Positions 1 to 6,446 of a DNA stretch of 6,534 nt are shown here, one piece after another. Below the pieces are notes generated by a model that did no database searches, was not told the DNA's origin, and saw nothing but the letters and a program-made list of their open reading frames with translations. Source of the DNA: Candidatus Hydrogenedentota bacterium (GTDB taxonomy: Bacteria; Spirochaetota; Leptospiria; Turneriellales; J094). The stretch's first letter is position 1; each line of letters starts with the position of its first letter. A program made the position numbers and the translations under genes. Location of the stretch: positions 1 to 6,534 of the forward strand of contig RFJE01000003.1 of the NCBI GenBank assembly GCA_003695005.1, in the 5' to 3' direction.

Positions 1-5
1 CGCTT

Positions 6-39
6 AAGGCTGCGGAACTGCGCCGAGCAGGCCTTTTTT
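6..39 (+). terminator. Hairpin followed by T6, possible intrinsic terminator of a gene left of the window
   Basis: AAGG (6-9) pairs with CCTT (32-35) and CTGC (10-13) with GCAG (27-30), leaving G31 bulged; GG at 14-15 can add pairs with CC at 23-24. A run of six T (34-39) follows on the + strand. One frame has a TAA at 5-7, so an upstream gene could end right at the hairpin. The window edge prevents confirmation. Confidence 0.4.
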
Positions 40-48
40 CCTTTCACC

Positions 49-94
49 GAGAATTGCTGGGCTACATTTTGTGTAATCAGCACAGCGAATTTTC
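49..94 (+). other. Imperfect long hairpin in the leader region
   Basis: Bases 49-59 pair with 83-94 over 11 pairs, including one G-T wobble and one bulged G at 87. Inside the loop TACA (63-66) pairs with TGTA (72-75). It could be part of a structured RNA leader or of a palindromic repeat; no known riboswitch or ncRNA family was recognised. Confidence 0.35.
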
Positions 95-146
95 AAGCAC
101 GAGCCACAAAAACCAAGTCGTTTCAAGAAGAAGCCCCGCTTACTAT

Positions 147-179
147 CAGCGCTTCTCAGCGAAATGCCGAGAAGCGCTG
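147..179. repeat. Perfect 11-bp inverted repeat with 11-base loop (REP-like palindrome)
   Basis: CAGCGCTTCTC (147-157) and GAGAAGCGCTG (169-179) are exact reverse complements. GC (159-160) and GC (166-167) in the loop can add two more pairs. The element is GC-rich compared with the genes around it and has no T-run after it, so it fits a REP-like repeat, an RNA structural element or a protein-binding site better than a terminator. Confidence 0.6.
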
Positions 180-231
180 CTTCCTACACTTTTCAGTCCT
201 TTAGAAAAAACTTGCAAGAGTAAACTTTAAA

Positions 232-237
232 TAGAAT
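232..237 (+). promoter_or_regulatory. Possible -10 box immediately before the GH15 start
   Basis: TAGAAT at 232-237 matches the TATAAT consensus at five of six positions. TTGCAA at 212-217 is the best -35 candidate, but the spacer is only 14 bases. Transcription would begin at about 244, nearly at the ATG, which would give an almost leaderless message and would agree with the absence of a Shine-Dalgarno sequence. Confidence 0.25.
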
Positions 238-245
238 ATGATTTT

Positions 246-2042
246 ATGCAGAAATCAAGACATACTTATGAAATGGGCGTTATTGGAAATTGTGCTTATA
301 TGGCACATATTAACAAGCAAGGCGAAATTGTGTGGCTTTGCTGGCCACGGTTTGATTCTTCTTTTATTTTTGGTAAGCTCATTGGAGGGGAACAAGCTGG
401 TTTTTTTGCCATTGAGCCGGAAGATAACAATGCACGATATTGGCAAGAGTACATAGAAAATACAAATATCTTAATTACGCATGTTGATTGTGAAGATGGA
501 GAATATGCCATTTTTGATTTTGCTCCCCGCTTTTATCAGTATGACCGCTATTACAAGCCACTTATGCTTGTTCGCAAGATAAAGTTGATTCGTGGTAGGC
601 CAAAAATTCGAATCCGGTGTCATCCTGTGGATGATTATGGGAACTTAAAACCTCGTATTTTAATGGGTAGCAATCACTTGCGGTATGCGGGACTATCCGA
701 GCAAATTCGACTTACTACAGAATTACCTTTAAATTATATTAAGGAAGAGAAGTTTTTCCATTTAACAGGAACGCAATATTTATTCTTAACTTATGGTGTA
801 CCATTAGAAGGTCCGGTGCGAGAAACAGGCGATATGTTCTTTAAAAGAACATTACAGTATTGGCGACGTTTTGTTCGCAATGCTAATGTACCGCTTATAT
901 ACCAGGAAGAATTTATTCGATCGATGTTAGTTTTAAAATTACACCAGTATGAAGATACAGGAGCCATTATTGCTAGTGCAACGACGAGCTTGCCGGAGAC
1001 CCCGGGATCAGGTCGAAATTGGGACTATCGTTATTGCTGGATGCGAGATGCTTTTTATACATTAGGAGCTCTTCGTAGTGCCGGGCAAGGGTCCGAGATG
1101 GAGAAATACGCTTCATATATTGAAAATTTAGAGCATCGTTCGAAAAATAAATTTGCGCCAGTTTATTCCATCCTTGGTGATGGAACGCTAGAAGAAAGAG
1201 TTTTAGATTTAGAAGGATATATGGGCAATAAGCCAGTTCGTATTGGCAATCAGGCAGCGGAGCATATCCAAAATGATGTTTATGGGCAGATATTAGTTTC
1301 GCTTCTTCCCCTATACATTGATAAACGATTTGCTGGAACGAGCAAGCCCGTCACGATGTCATACATCCAAAACATCCTTAAGATGATTGAGAAAAAAATG
1401 GATGAGCCAGATGCAGGGCTATGGGAATTTCGCAATTTTTCACAGTTACATACATATACATACTTATTTCATTGGGCAGGGGCGAATTCCGTTATGCGCA
1501 TTGCTGTAAATAGGCGTTGGCCAAAATTATATGCTTATGCGGAAAAAATTGCAAAAGAAGCCGAAAAACGAATTGAACAAGCGTATGATGCAGACCGGGG
1601 AGTGTATACAGAAGCGATTGGATCCTCTCATTTAGATGCTTCTCTTTTGCAATTGGTTACTATGCGTTATTTAGACCCGATGAGCGAGAAAGCTAAAAAG
1701 CATGTGGAAGTTTTAGCACGTGAGCTAGGAGCAAAAAATGGTCTTTTTTATCGGTATAAGCATACAGATGATTTTGGGCAGCCAGAATCTACGTTTTTTA
1801 TTTGCGCTTTTTGGTATGTAGAAGCATTGGCTGAAATTGGGGAAATAGAAAAAGCAACGGAAAACTTAGAACAATTAATTCGCTATGGGAATCATTTAGG
1901 TCTTTTTTCGGAAGATGTAGATGAAAATACCCTTAGCCAGTGGGGCAATTTCCCGCAAACATACTCGCATGTTGGGCTTATGAATGCAGTAAAAAAAATT
2001 GCGGACAAGTTGCGTAAACCTGAATTTTTGGAATATCGATGA
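246..2042 (+). CDS. Glycoside hydrolase family 15 protein (trehalase/glucoamylase type), cytoplasmic
   Basis: Predicted inverting alpha-glucosidase of family GH15. Members cleave trehalose, or release glucose from alpha-glucan ends; the sequence alone does not separate the two. Seen: an N-terminal beta-sandwich part (about residues 10-225) opening with the family pattern GVIGNCAYMAHI...WLCWPRFDSS, then an (alpha/alpha)6-barrel part (about 230-598) with GSGRNWDYRYCWMRDA at 254-269, VRIGNQAAEHIQND at 331-344, GLWEF at 391-395, PESTFF around 513-518 and GNFPQTYSH at 567-575. By family analogy E394 and E514 are the likely catalytic acid and base; this is inference. At 598 residues it is full length. 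There is no signal peptide, so it should be cytosolic. The ATG at 246 is the first in-frame start after a stop at 228-230; no Shine-Dalgarno sequence is visible, and the ATG at residue 10 is the alternative. Its stop overlaps the trehalose synthase start (ATGA), which makes trehalose or a related glucoside the favoured substrate. Confidence 0.93.
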   Translation: MQKSRHTYEMGVIGNCAYMAHINKQGEIVWLCWPRFDSSFIFGKLIGGEQAGFFAIEPEDNNARYWQEYIENTNILITHVDCEDGEYAIFDFAPRFYQYDRYYKPLMLVRKIKLIRGRPKIRIRCHPVDDYGNLKPRILMGSNHLRYAGLSEQIRLTTELPLNYIKEEKFFHLTGTQYLFLTYGVPLEGPVRETGDMFFKRTLQYWRRFVRNANVPLIYQEEFIRSMLVLKLHQYEDTGAIIASATTSLPETPGSGRNWDYRYCWMRDAFYTLGALRSAGQGSEMEKYASYIENLEHRSKNKFAPVYSILGDGTLEERVLDLEGYMGNKPVRIGNQAAEHIQNDVYGQILVSLLPLYIDKRFAGTSKPVTMSYIQNILKMIEKKMDEPDAGLWEFRNFSQLHTYTYLFHWAGANSVMRIAVNRRWPKLYAYAEKIAKEAEKRIEQAYDADRGVYTEAIGSSHLDASLLQLVTMRYLDPMSEKAKKHVEVLARELGAKNGLFYRYKHTDDFGQPESTFFICAFWYVEALAEIGEIEKATENLEQLIRYGNHLGLFSEDVDENTLSQWGNFPQTYSHVGLMNAVKKIADKLRKPEFLEYR

Positions 2043-4186
2043 AAGAGCGTTGGTTCATTGTAGCAAATCGCCTTCCTATTATTACCGATCCGGAAACAGG
2101 GAAATTAGTGCAGGCAAGCGGGGGATTGGTATCGGCTTTAGCCAACATTAAAACCAAAAAAGAGAAGTTGTGGGTTGGCGCTTTAAATCCACCAAAGGTT
2201 TCTCTTCCTAAACATTTAAAGCCTGTATATATTGAAAAGAACCTGTATGCAGCTTATTACAATGGGTTAGCAAATGATGTTCTTTGGCCATTGTTTCATT
2301 ATGAAACGGATTCTGTAAAATTCTCGTGGGAGAATTGGGAAGCTTATAAAAAAGTAAATTTACTCTTTGCACAAAACATAGCTAAAATTGCTCGAAAGAA
2401 TGATTTAATTTGGATACATGACTACCATTTATTTTTGATGCCCTATTACCTGCGACAATTGCGTCCCGAGTTAAAAATTGGATTTTTCTTGCATATTCCA
2501 TTTCCTGGTTCAGAAGTATTTCGGCAACTTCCGGTTCGAGAAGAAGTTTTATCTGGCCTGTTAGCGTGCGACTTAATTGGATTTCAAGATTACACTTACC
2601 TAAACCGCTTTTGTCGTTCCATTCATACTTTGTTGGGAATTGACTCCAATTTAATGAATATCGATTACGAAGGCAGAGAAATTCAGCTTGGAGTTTTTCC
2701 GGTTTCCATTGATACAGGAAAGTTCATTCGGGCAGGCAAAAGTAAGAAAGTAAAAGATCTTATGGATAACTTACGTTTAATCCCTCGTTATGAAAAATTA
2801 ATTTTAGGCGTCGATAGACTTGACTACTCAAAAGGAATTGATTTTAAGTTGTTAGCATTTCGGGAGCTCCTGGAAAAAAATCCAGATTTAATAGGAAAAG
2901 TTTGTCTTTTGCAAATTGCCGTTCCTTCCAGAGTTCATGTAGAAGAGTATGCAAAACTGAGAGAAAACATAGAACGTCTTGTTGGTAATATCAATGGTGA
3001 ATTTGGAAATCCCTTTTATGTGCCGGTACAGTATTTGTTTACGTCCGTTGGGTTTCATGAGTTAGTAGCATTATACCGCTATGCACATGTACTTTTAATT
3101 ACTAGCAAACGGGATGGCATGAATTTAGTTTCGCAGGAATACATTGCTTCACAAAATCCCGACGACCCGGGAGTGCTTTTATTAAGTGAGTTTGCAGGTG
3201 CTATTTCTAATTTATCCCATGTCATTCCTATTAATCCGTGGAACATTTCGGATACGGCGTCTAAAATAAAGCGTGCTTTAGATATGAACAAAGAAGAACG
3301 CATTGCTTTGCATAAGCCAATGTTAAAGTATTTAGAAAAATATACCGCTACAACCTGGGCAGAAAGTTTTTTAAAAAGACTTTCTGCTGTAAAGTCCATC
3401 AAACATGGGGCAGAGATTATTCATTTCGATAAACTTCCGCAGAAAATTCAGCAGGCACTATCACAGAAAAAAATTATCTTTTTAGATTATGATGGAACTC
3501 TAGCACCGATTGTAAGTAATCCAGAAGATGCAAAGATAAGTTCCAAGATGAAGAACTTGCTAAAAAAAATGTCTCGTTTTAAGGATTTTGAGATCGTTGT
3601 TATCTCAGGCCGAGACGCCCGATTTATTTTAGAGCAAGTTAAAGACATTTCTATAGCAGTCGCATGTGAGCATGGTGCCATTTTTTACCCGAATCCATCT
3701 ACGAAACCTGTTAAGTTAGTGCGGAGTAATATTAAAACATGGTACCCCGTGGTTAAAAGAATTATGTTAGATTATTGTGCCCGAGTACCAGGAAGCTTTG
3801 TAGAAGAAAAGTCCTATGGAATTAGCTGGCATTATCGAGGTTCTCCAGATCGATTCGCTGTTTACCAGGCGCGTAAGTTAAGCGAGGAATTAGAAACTGG
3901 ATTAACAAATGAGCCTTTAAGTATCTTACATGGCAAAAAAGTAGTGGAAGCCCGTGCAATAGAAGCTAACAAGGGTTCTTTTGCACGCTGGTATGTAGAT
4001 CGCTATGCAAAAAGTCAAGATACTATTATTGCTTTAGGCGACGATGCAACGGACGAAGAACTTTTTGAAGCTTTGAATCACCGAGCTATTTCTATCAAAG
4101 TAGGGCAGGGACCTACATCTGCAAAATACCGCTTACCATCCCAGGAAGATGTGTTTCCTTTTTTACAGTCCTTACTGCGATCATAA
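2039..4186 (+). CDS. Bifunctional trehalose-6-phosphate synthase / trehalose-6-phosphate phosphatase (OtsA-OtsB fusion)
   Basis: Makes trehalose in two steps: UDP-glucose plus glucose-6-phosphate gives trehalose-6-phosphate (GT20 domain), which is then dephosphorylated (HAD-type phosphatase domain). Seen in the synthase half (about 1-455): NRLP at 10-13, GGLVSAL at 28-34, WIHDYHL at 125-131, GFFLHIPFPGSEVFR at 148-162, GVDRLDYSKGI at 257-267 and RDGMNLVSQEYIA at 358-370. R260, K265, D359 and E367 fall where the E. coli OtsA nucleotide-sugar contacts lie; D128 matches its conserved Asp130. Seen in the phosphatase half (about 475-715): LDYDGTL at 482-488 (nucleophile D483, acid/base D485), VISGRD at 521-526, NKG at 644-646 with K645, and GDDATDE at 667-673. 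All hallmark residues of both halves are present, so both activities are expected. The usual family YTKGI reads YSKGI here, a mild change. No signal peptide. The start overlaps the GH15 stop by four bases with only a weak ribosome site, implying translational coupling. Confidence 0.96.
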   Translation: MKERWFIVANRLPIITDPETGKLVQASGGLVSALANIKTKKEKLWVGALNPPKVSLPKHLKPVYIEKNLYAAYYNGLANDVLWPLFHYETDSVKFSWENWEAYKKVNLLFAQNIAKIARKNDLIWIHDYHLFLMPYYLRQLRPELKIGFFLHIPFPGSEVFRQLPVREEVLSGLLACDLIGFQDYTYLNRFCRSIHTLLGIDSNLMNIDYEGREIQLGVFPVSIDTGKFIRAGKSKKVKDLMDNLRLIPRYEKLILGVDRLDYSKGIDFKLLAFRELLEKNPDLIGKVCLLQIAVPSRVHVEEYAKLRENIERLVGNINGEFGNPFYVPVQYLFTSVGFHELVALYRYAHVLLITSKRDGMNLVSQEYIASQNPDDPGVLLLSEFAGAISNLSHVIPINPWNISDTASKIKRALDMNKEERIALHKPMLKYLEKYTATTWAESFLKRLSAVKSIKHGAEIIHFDKLPQKIQQALSQKKIIFLDYDGTLAPIVSNPEDAKISSKMKNLLKKMSRFKDFEIVVISGRDARFILEQVKDISIAVACEHGAIFYPNPSTKPVKLVRSNIKTWYPVVKRIMLDYCARVPGSFVEEKSYGISWHYRGSPDRFAVYQARKLSEELETGLTNEPLSILHGKKVVEARAIEANKGSFARWYVDRYAKSQDTIIALGDDATDEELFEALNHRAISIKVGQGPTSAKYRLPSQEDVFPFLQSLLRS

Positions 4187-4193
4187 TTTTTTT
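4166..4193 (+). terminator. T7 tract directly after the trehalose synthase stop, with a minimal hairpin
   Basis: Seven T residues (4187-4193) follow the TAA at 4184-4186. The only stem just before them is CAGT (4166-4169) with ACTG (4174-4177), which is short and lies inside the coding sequence. It could act together with the stronger hairpin 50 bases downstream; on its own it is doubtful. Confidence 0.25.
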
Positions 4194-4244
4194 GCTCCAA
4201 TATCAAATTCCATGGTTAGTTCAAATTATCAATCCAGGAAAGGT

Positions 4245-4263
4245 TGGTGGGAATTTCCCACCA
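4245..4263. terminator. Strong short hairpin between convergent genes, probable bidirectional terminator
   Basis: TGGTGGGA (4245-4252) and TCCCACCA (4256-4263) pair perfectly over 8 bp around a three-base loop, in the gap between the two converging genes. Neither side carries a clean T-run, so it is not a textbook intrinsic terminator; it may stop both transcripts with help or protect their 3' ends. The 10-mer AATTTCCCAC recurs at 4291-4300 inside the end of the small exported gene, so alternative pairings exist. Confidence 0.45.
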
Positions 4264-4267
4264 GGCG

Positions 4268-4744
4268 TTACTCTGTTGGCAATATCCGATAATTTCCCAC
4301 AGTAGACTTTTGTCCTATTTTACTATCCGGTTTTTGCGCATCTGCCGTGCGAGCAATAAATGTTTTTACGGCACTTTCGGGCTTTCCAGAAGAGTTTGTA
4401 TAGCTTACTTGCACAACCACTAATCCATACGTCTTAGGTGGAACAAGCACTTCTACACTATGCGTTACCTGTGCACAACTAGCATAATTTTTTTGTGATA
4501 TGCCATAAATTTGGACACCATCAACCCCATAAATTTTTACATTTAAATTCGAGCAATTGGCCGGTGGAACAATCGTAGCGGTAAATGGTGTTTTAGTATT
4601 TGTAGGATAAATTCCTTCTTTGCTAGCTGTAACCTGAACAGGCGCTTGTAGTTTTTTTGTAACCGGTTTCTTATTGCTAGAACCTGCAAAAAGATAGCTT
4701 CCTATCATACTTAAAAGAACAAGAGTGATTGTTTTAGATTTCAT
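4268..4744 (-). CDS. Small Sec-exported beta-rich protein, function unknown
   Basis: I do not recognise a family. The 158-residue product starts with a clear type I signal peptide: MKSK, a hydrophobic core (about residues 6-19) and a likely cleavage after LFA at 18-20. A short Lys/Pro/Ser linker follows (about 22-35), then a domain of alternating hydrophobic residues typical of a beta-sandwich (about 36-130), with PP turns at 60-61 and 102-103. Two cysteines, C64 and C90, could form a disulfide after export; there is no cysteine at the signal cleavage site, so it is not a lipoprotein. The Gly/Ser/Lys-rich tail looks flexible. The start is well supported: AAGGAG (4750-4755 on the complement) sits 5 bases upstream of the ATG and overlaps the TAA of the protease gene. 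The two genes should be translated together, and a role as partner, cofactor or inhibitor of the protease is possible (inference). An Ig-like adhesin fragment is an alternative. Confidence 0.82.
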   Translation of the reverse strand: MKSKTITLVLLSMIGSYLFAGSSNKKPVTKKLQAPVQVTASKEGIYPTNTKTPFTATIVPPANCSNLNVKIYGVDGVQIYGISQKNYASCAQVTHSVEVLVPPKTYGLVVVQVSYTNSSGKPESAVKTFIARTADAQKPDSKIGQKSTVGNYRILPTE

Positions 4745-4749
4745 ATTAG

Positions 4750-4755
4750 CTCCTT
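4750..4755 (-). promoter_or_regulatory. Shine-Dalgarno site overlapping the protease stop codon
   Basis: On the complement the protease TAA runs straight into AAGGAG, followed 5 bases later by the ATG of the small exported protein. This is the strongest ribosome site seen before any start in the window. It indicates that the downstream protein is made from the same message and may be translated at a higher rate than the protease. Confidence 0.8.
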
Positions 4756-6388
4756 ATGATTGTGTAATGGTCCATTGGCTACAGTTATTCGTTTTTCCAC
4801 GGAGTTCTAGTAAATAAACGGCACCAGCTTGTGAGGAAAAACTTACTGTGGCTGTATTGTCTCCGCTCCCATTCGCTGAATCATACGCAACGGATTTTCC
4901 TTTTTGTAAAACGTATATTTCAAATGGTTTAATACCACCTGTACAAGTATTTAATGTTACGGAGAGATTGATTGTACTTCCAGTTCCTGTAATTTTATAA
5001 AATTTAATCGCGCCAAACTTATTTGACGGCTCGCTAGCATGACTTCCTGTATTTGGTCCTACACCATCAAGAGTATCCGATATGGCTGTCCCCGAAGTAA
5101 AAGCCTTATACACATCCCAGAAGACAGCATCGCTTGCTCCCGATCCATAAGTCCGTGGATTTGATCCTGTAGTGTTATCATAGTCGTTGCCAATGGCATT
5201 TGTAGAATCTTCCTGGTCGTTTACTGTATTTAACGCAGGGTTTAATAAATCCGATTGCCACATCGTATCAACGCCATCGACATAGCCATAGGCATCCCGA
5301 TAACATACCGCAAATGTTAAAATAGAAGTTACAAAATCTGTGTTTTTTTGGCAATTCGATAAAGTATTGTAAATGCGGTCAAAAGAGCCACGATTTTTGT
5401 AAAGGGTGTATAAAAAGTAAGCAATATCTTTTTCTACATATATGCCATTTCGATTGTTTGATGGGGTTGTTAAATCCATCGTCACAGCAATGCTACTTTG
5501 TCCTGAACCATTGCTATCATAATAAGTAGAAACATTCGGAATAATGCCTCCCATGGCATCACCAAAACCTTCTCCGAAAGCCACCCGAATATCTAAAAAA
5601 TCATCTTCAGGATAATGTGTGCCACCAATGCTATCACTGCGAAAAAGTTTATCTTCTAAATAATGAGAAAACTCATGAGCAACCACGGAAACATCAAACT
5701 CGTCTGTATCGACATTTTCTTTTCCTAAAATATAAATGGCTGTGTTATTCGGGTTGTAATTCGAAGTTCCACCAGGAATCGTACTAGAGCTATACGTGTC
5801 TGACCAATAAACATTTAAAGCGGGAAAGTATTGTGAAGGATTTACGGAACAAATTAATTCCAATCCATTTAGCATATTATCTAAAATGGCAAAGGGGGCT
5901 CCACTTCGTTTTGTATAACCTCCGCTATAGGTAACAGGCGCGTAATAATTGAGAGTCGTATCAGTATCATAAGCAACATTATCCGATAAGGCATATTCTG
6001 CACCATTGCTATCTCGAACTGCAATATCCCAGGATGCACCATTACAGTTATCGGAACCAATCCCATCTTTTGTATATCCGCTTACAGCACTTCTTGCCGT
6101 AGCTAAAATAATGGCAGCACTCCCACTTACGTTCAGAGAATACTCTCCATTATCGTTTGTAACGGTCGAAGCTAAAACATCATTCCCTGATACGGCTTTA
6201 ACCACAATCCTGCGAGCAGGCTTTTTAACAATACCAGAATAATTGAGCCCCGTAGAAGTGATAGGAACATAGTCATAAGTAATTTTGCCAGAAATCGTAT
6301 AACTTGGCCCCGCATCATCTTTTGAGCATCGGTTCAATAGCAAAAGAGACAGGAAAGCTAAAAAAACAAGTACACGCTTGACACTCAT
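4754..6388 (-). CDS. Predicted surface lipoprotein with gluzincin-type zinc metalloprotease core and C-terminal beta-sandwich domain
   Basis: Probably an exported peptidase anchored in a membrane by a lipidated cysteine. Seen: a signal sequence (MSVKR, then a hydrophobic run at 6-18) ending in LLNRC with C21, an unusual lipobox because Arg precedes the Cys. Next comes a beta-rich segment (about 30-110, ISGKITYDYVPI... through NDNGEYSLNV) that resembles carboxypeptidase-regulatory-like domains. The catalytic core has HEFSH at 238-242 (zinc ligands H238 and H242, catalytic E239) and AFGEGFGDA at 270-278. There E273 and D277 form an ExxxD pattern like that of thermolysin- and fungalysin-type enzymes, with E273 the likely third ligand 35 residues after H238. 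The C-terminal part (about 465-544) alternates hydrophobic and polar residues like a pre-peptidase C-terminal domain. The substrate is unknown. No Shine-Dalgarno sequence precedes the ATG; the start is chosen because it gives an intact signal peptide. It is the first gene of a pair, 9 bases ahead of the small exported protein. Confidence 0.85.
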   Translation of the reverse strand: MSVKRVLVFLAFLSLLLLNRCSKDDAGPSYTISGKITYDYVPITSTGLNYSGIVKKPARRIVVKAVSGNDVLASTVTNDNGEYSLNVSGSAAIILATARSAVSGYTKDGIGSDNCNGASWDIAVRDSNGAEYALSDNVAYDTDTTLNYYAPVTYSGGYTKRSGAPFAILDNMLNGLELICSVNPSQYFPALNVYWSDTYSSSTIPGGTSNYNPNNTAIYILGKENVDTDEFDVSVVAHEFSHYLEDKLFRSDSIGGTHYPEDDFLDIRVAFGEGFGDAMGGIIPNVSTYYDSNGSGQSSIAVTMDLTTPSNNRNGIYVEKDIAYFLYTLYKNRGSFDRIYNTLSNCQKNTDFVTSILTFAVCYRDAYGYVDGVDTMWQSDLLNPALNTVNDQEDSTNAIGNDYDNTTGSNPRTYGSGASDAVFWDVYKAFTSGTAISDTLDGVGPNTGSHASEPSNKFGAIKFYKITGTGSTINLSVTLNTCTGGIKPFEIYVLQKGKSVAYDSANGSGDNTATVSFSSQAGAVYLLELRGKTNNCSQWTITQS

Positions 6389-6423
6389 ACTGATAAAGAC
6401 TTAATTTAAGAGTGTATGACAAC

Positions 6424-6446
6424 AAAAAAATTTATGAATTACATAA
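6424..6446 (-). terminator. Weak AT-rich hairpin plus T-run after the right-edge partial gene
   Basis: On the complement, TTATG and CATAA (+ strand 6432-6436 and 6442-6446) can pair around a five-base loop. Seven T residues follow (complement of 6424-6430). The stem is short and AT-only apart from one G-C pair and overlaps the stop codon, so it would be a weak intrinsic terminator at best. Confidence 0.3.

Larger units (their letters stand above)
1..245. other. Gene-poor leader region upstream of the trehalose pair
   Basis: No gene is assigned here. The first 180 bases are about 51% GC, above the neighbouring genes, and hold three consecutive hairpins. The last 45 bases turn AT-rich and lead into the GH15 start. 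A frame is open from base 3 to the stop at 228-230 (75 codons from the edge), but its GC content is nearly equal at the three codon positions (about 44-47% each by hand count), unlike a real gene at this composition. It could still be the tail of an upstream protein. The complement strand has stops in all frames. Confidence 0.5.

Noticed and set aside
1..204. Second open frame from the left edge (frame 1) ending at TAG 202-204
   Set aside because: The translation is rich in Cys, Thr and Ser without pattern and has no start in view; it overlaps another open frame, which is expected in a GC-richer stretch.
40..245. Riboswitch or tRNA-like leader
   Set aside because: Hairpins are present but no known riboswitch core, tRNA cloverleaf or T-box sequence could be recognised; kept only as an unclassified structured region.
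238..456. Possible 72-residue gene on the + strand starting 8 bases before the GH15 start
   Set aside because: It lies out of frame within the well-supported GH15 coding sequence, has no ribosome site and no recognisable domain.
255..511. Two overlapping minus-strand open frames
   Set aside because: Antisense shadows of the GH15 N-terminal domain, whose family motifs are clear on the + strand.
3079..3402. 107-residue minus-strand open frame
   Set aside because: Antisense to the conserved end of the synthase domain (RDGMNLVSQEYIA); no start signal or protein-like pattern.
3487..3681. 64-residue minus-strand open frame
   Set aside because: Antisense to the phosphatase domain around LDYDGTL; explained by the sense-strand codons.
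5881..6242. Open frames on both strands inside the protease gene
   Set aside because: Out-of-frame shadows of the protease N-terminal region with no ribosome site or domain.
6389..6438. Promoter for the protease gene
   Set aside because: TACACT and TTGTCA-like hexamers occur on the minus strand, but spacing and matches are too poor to call a promoter.
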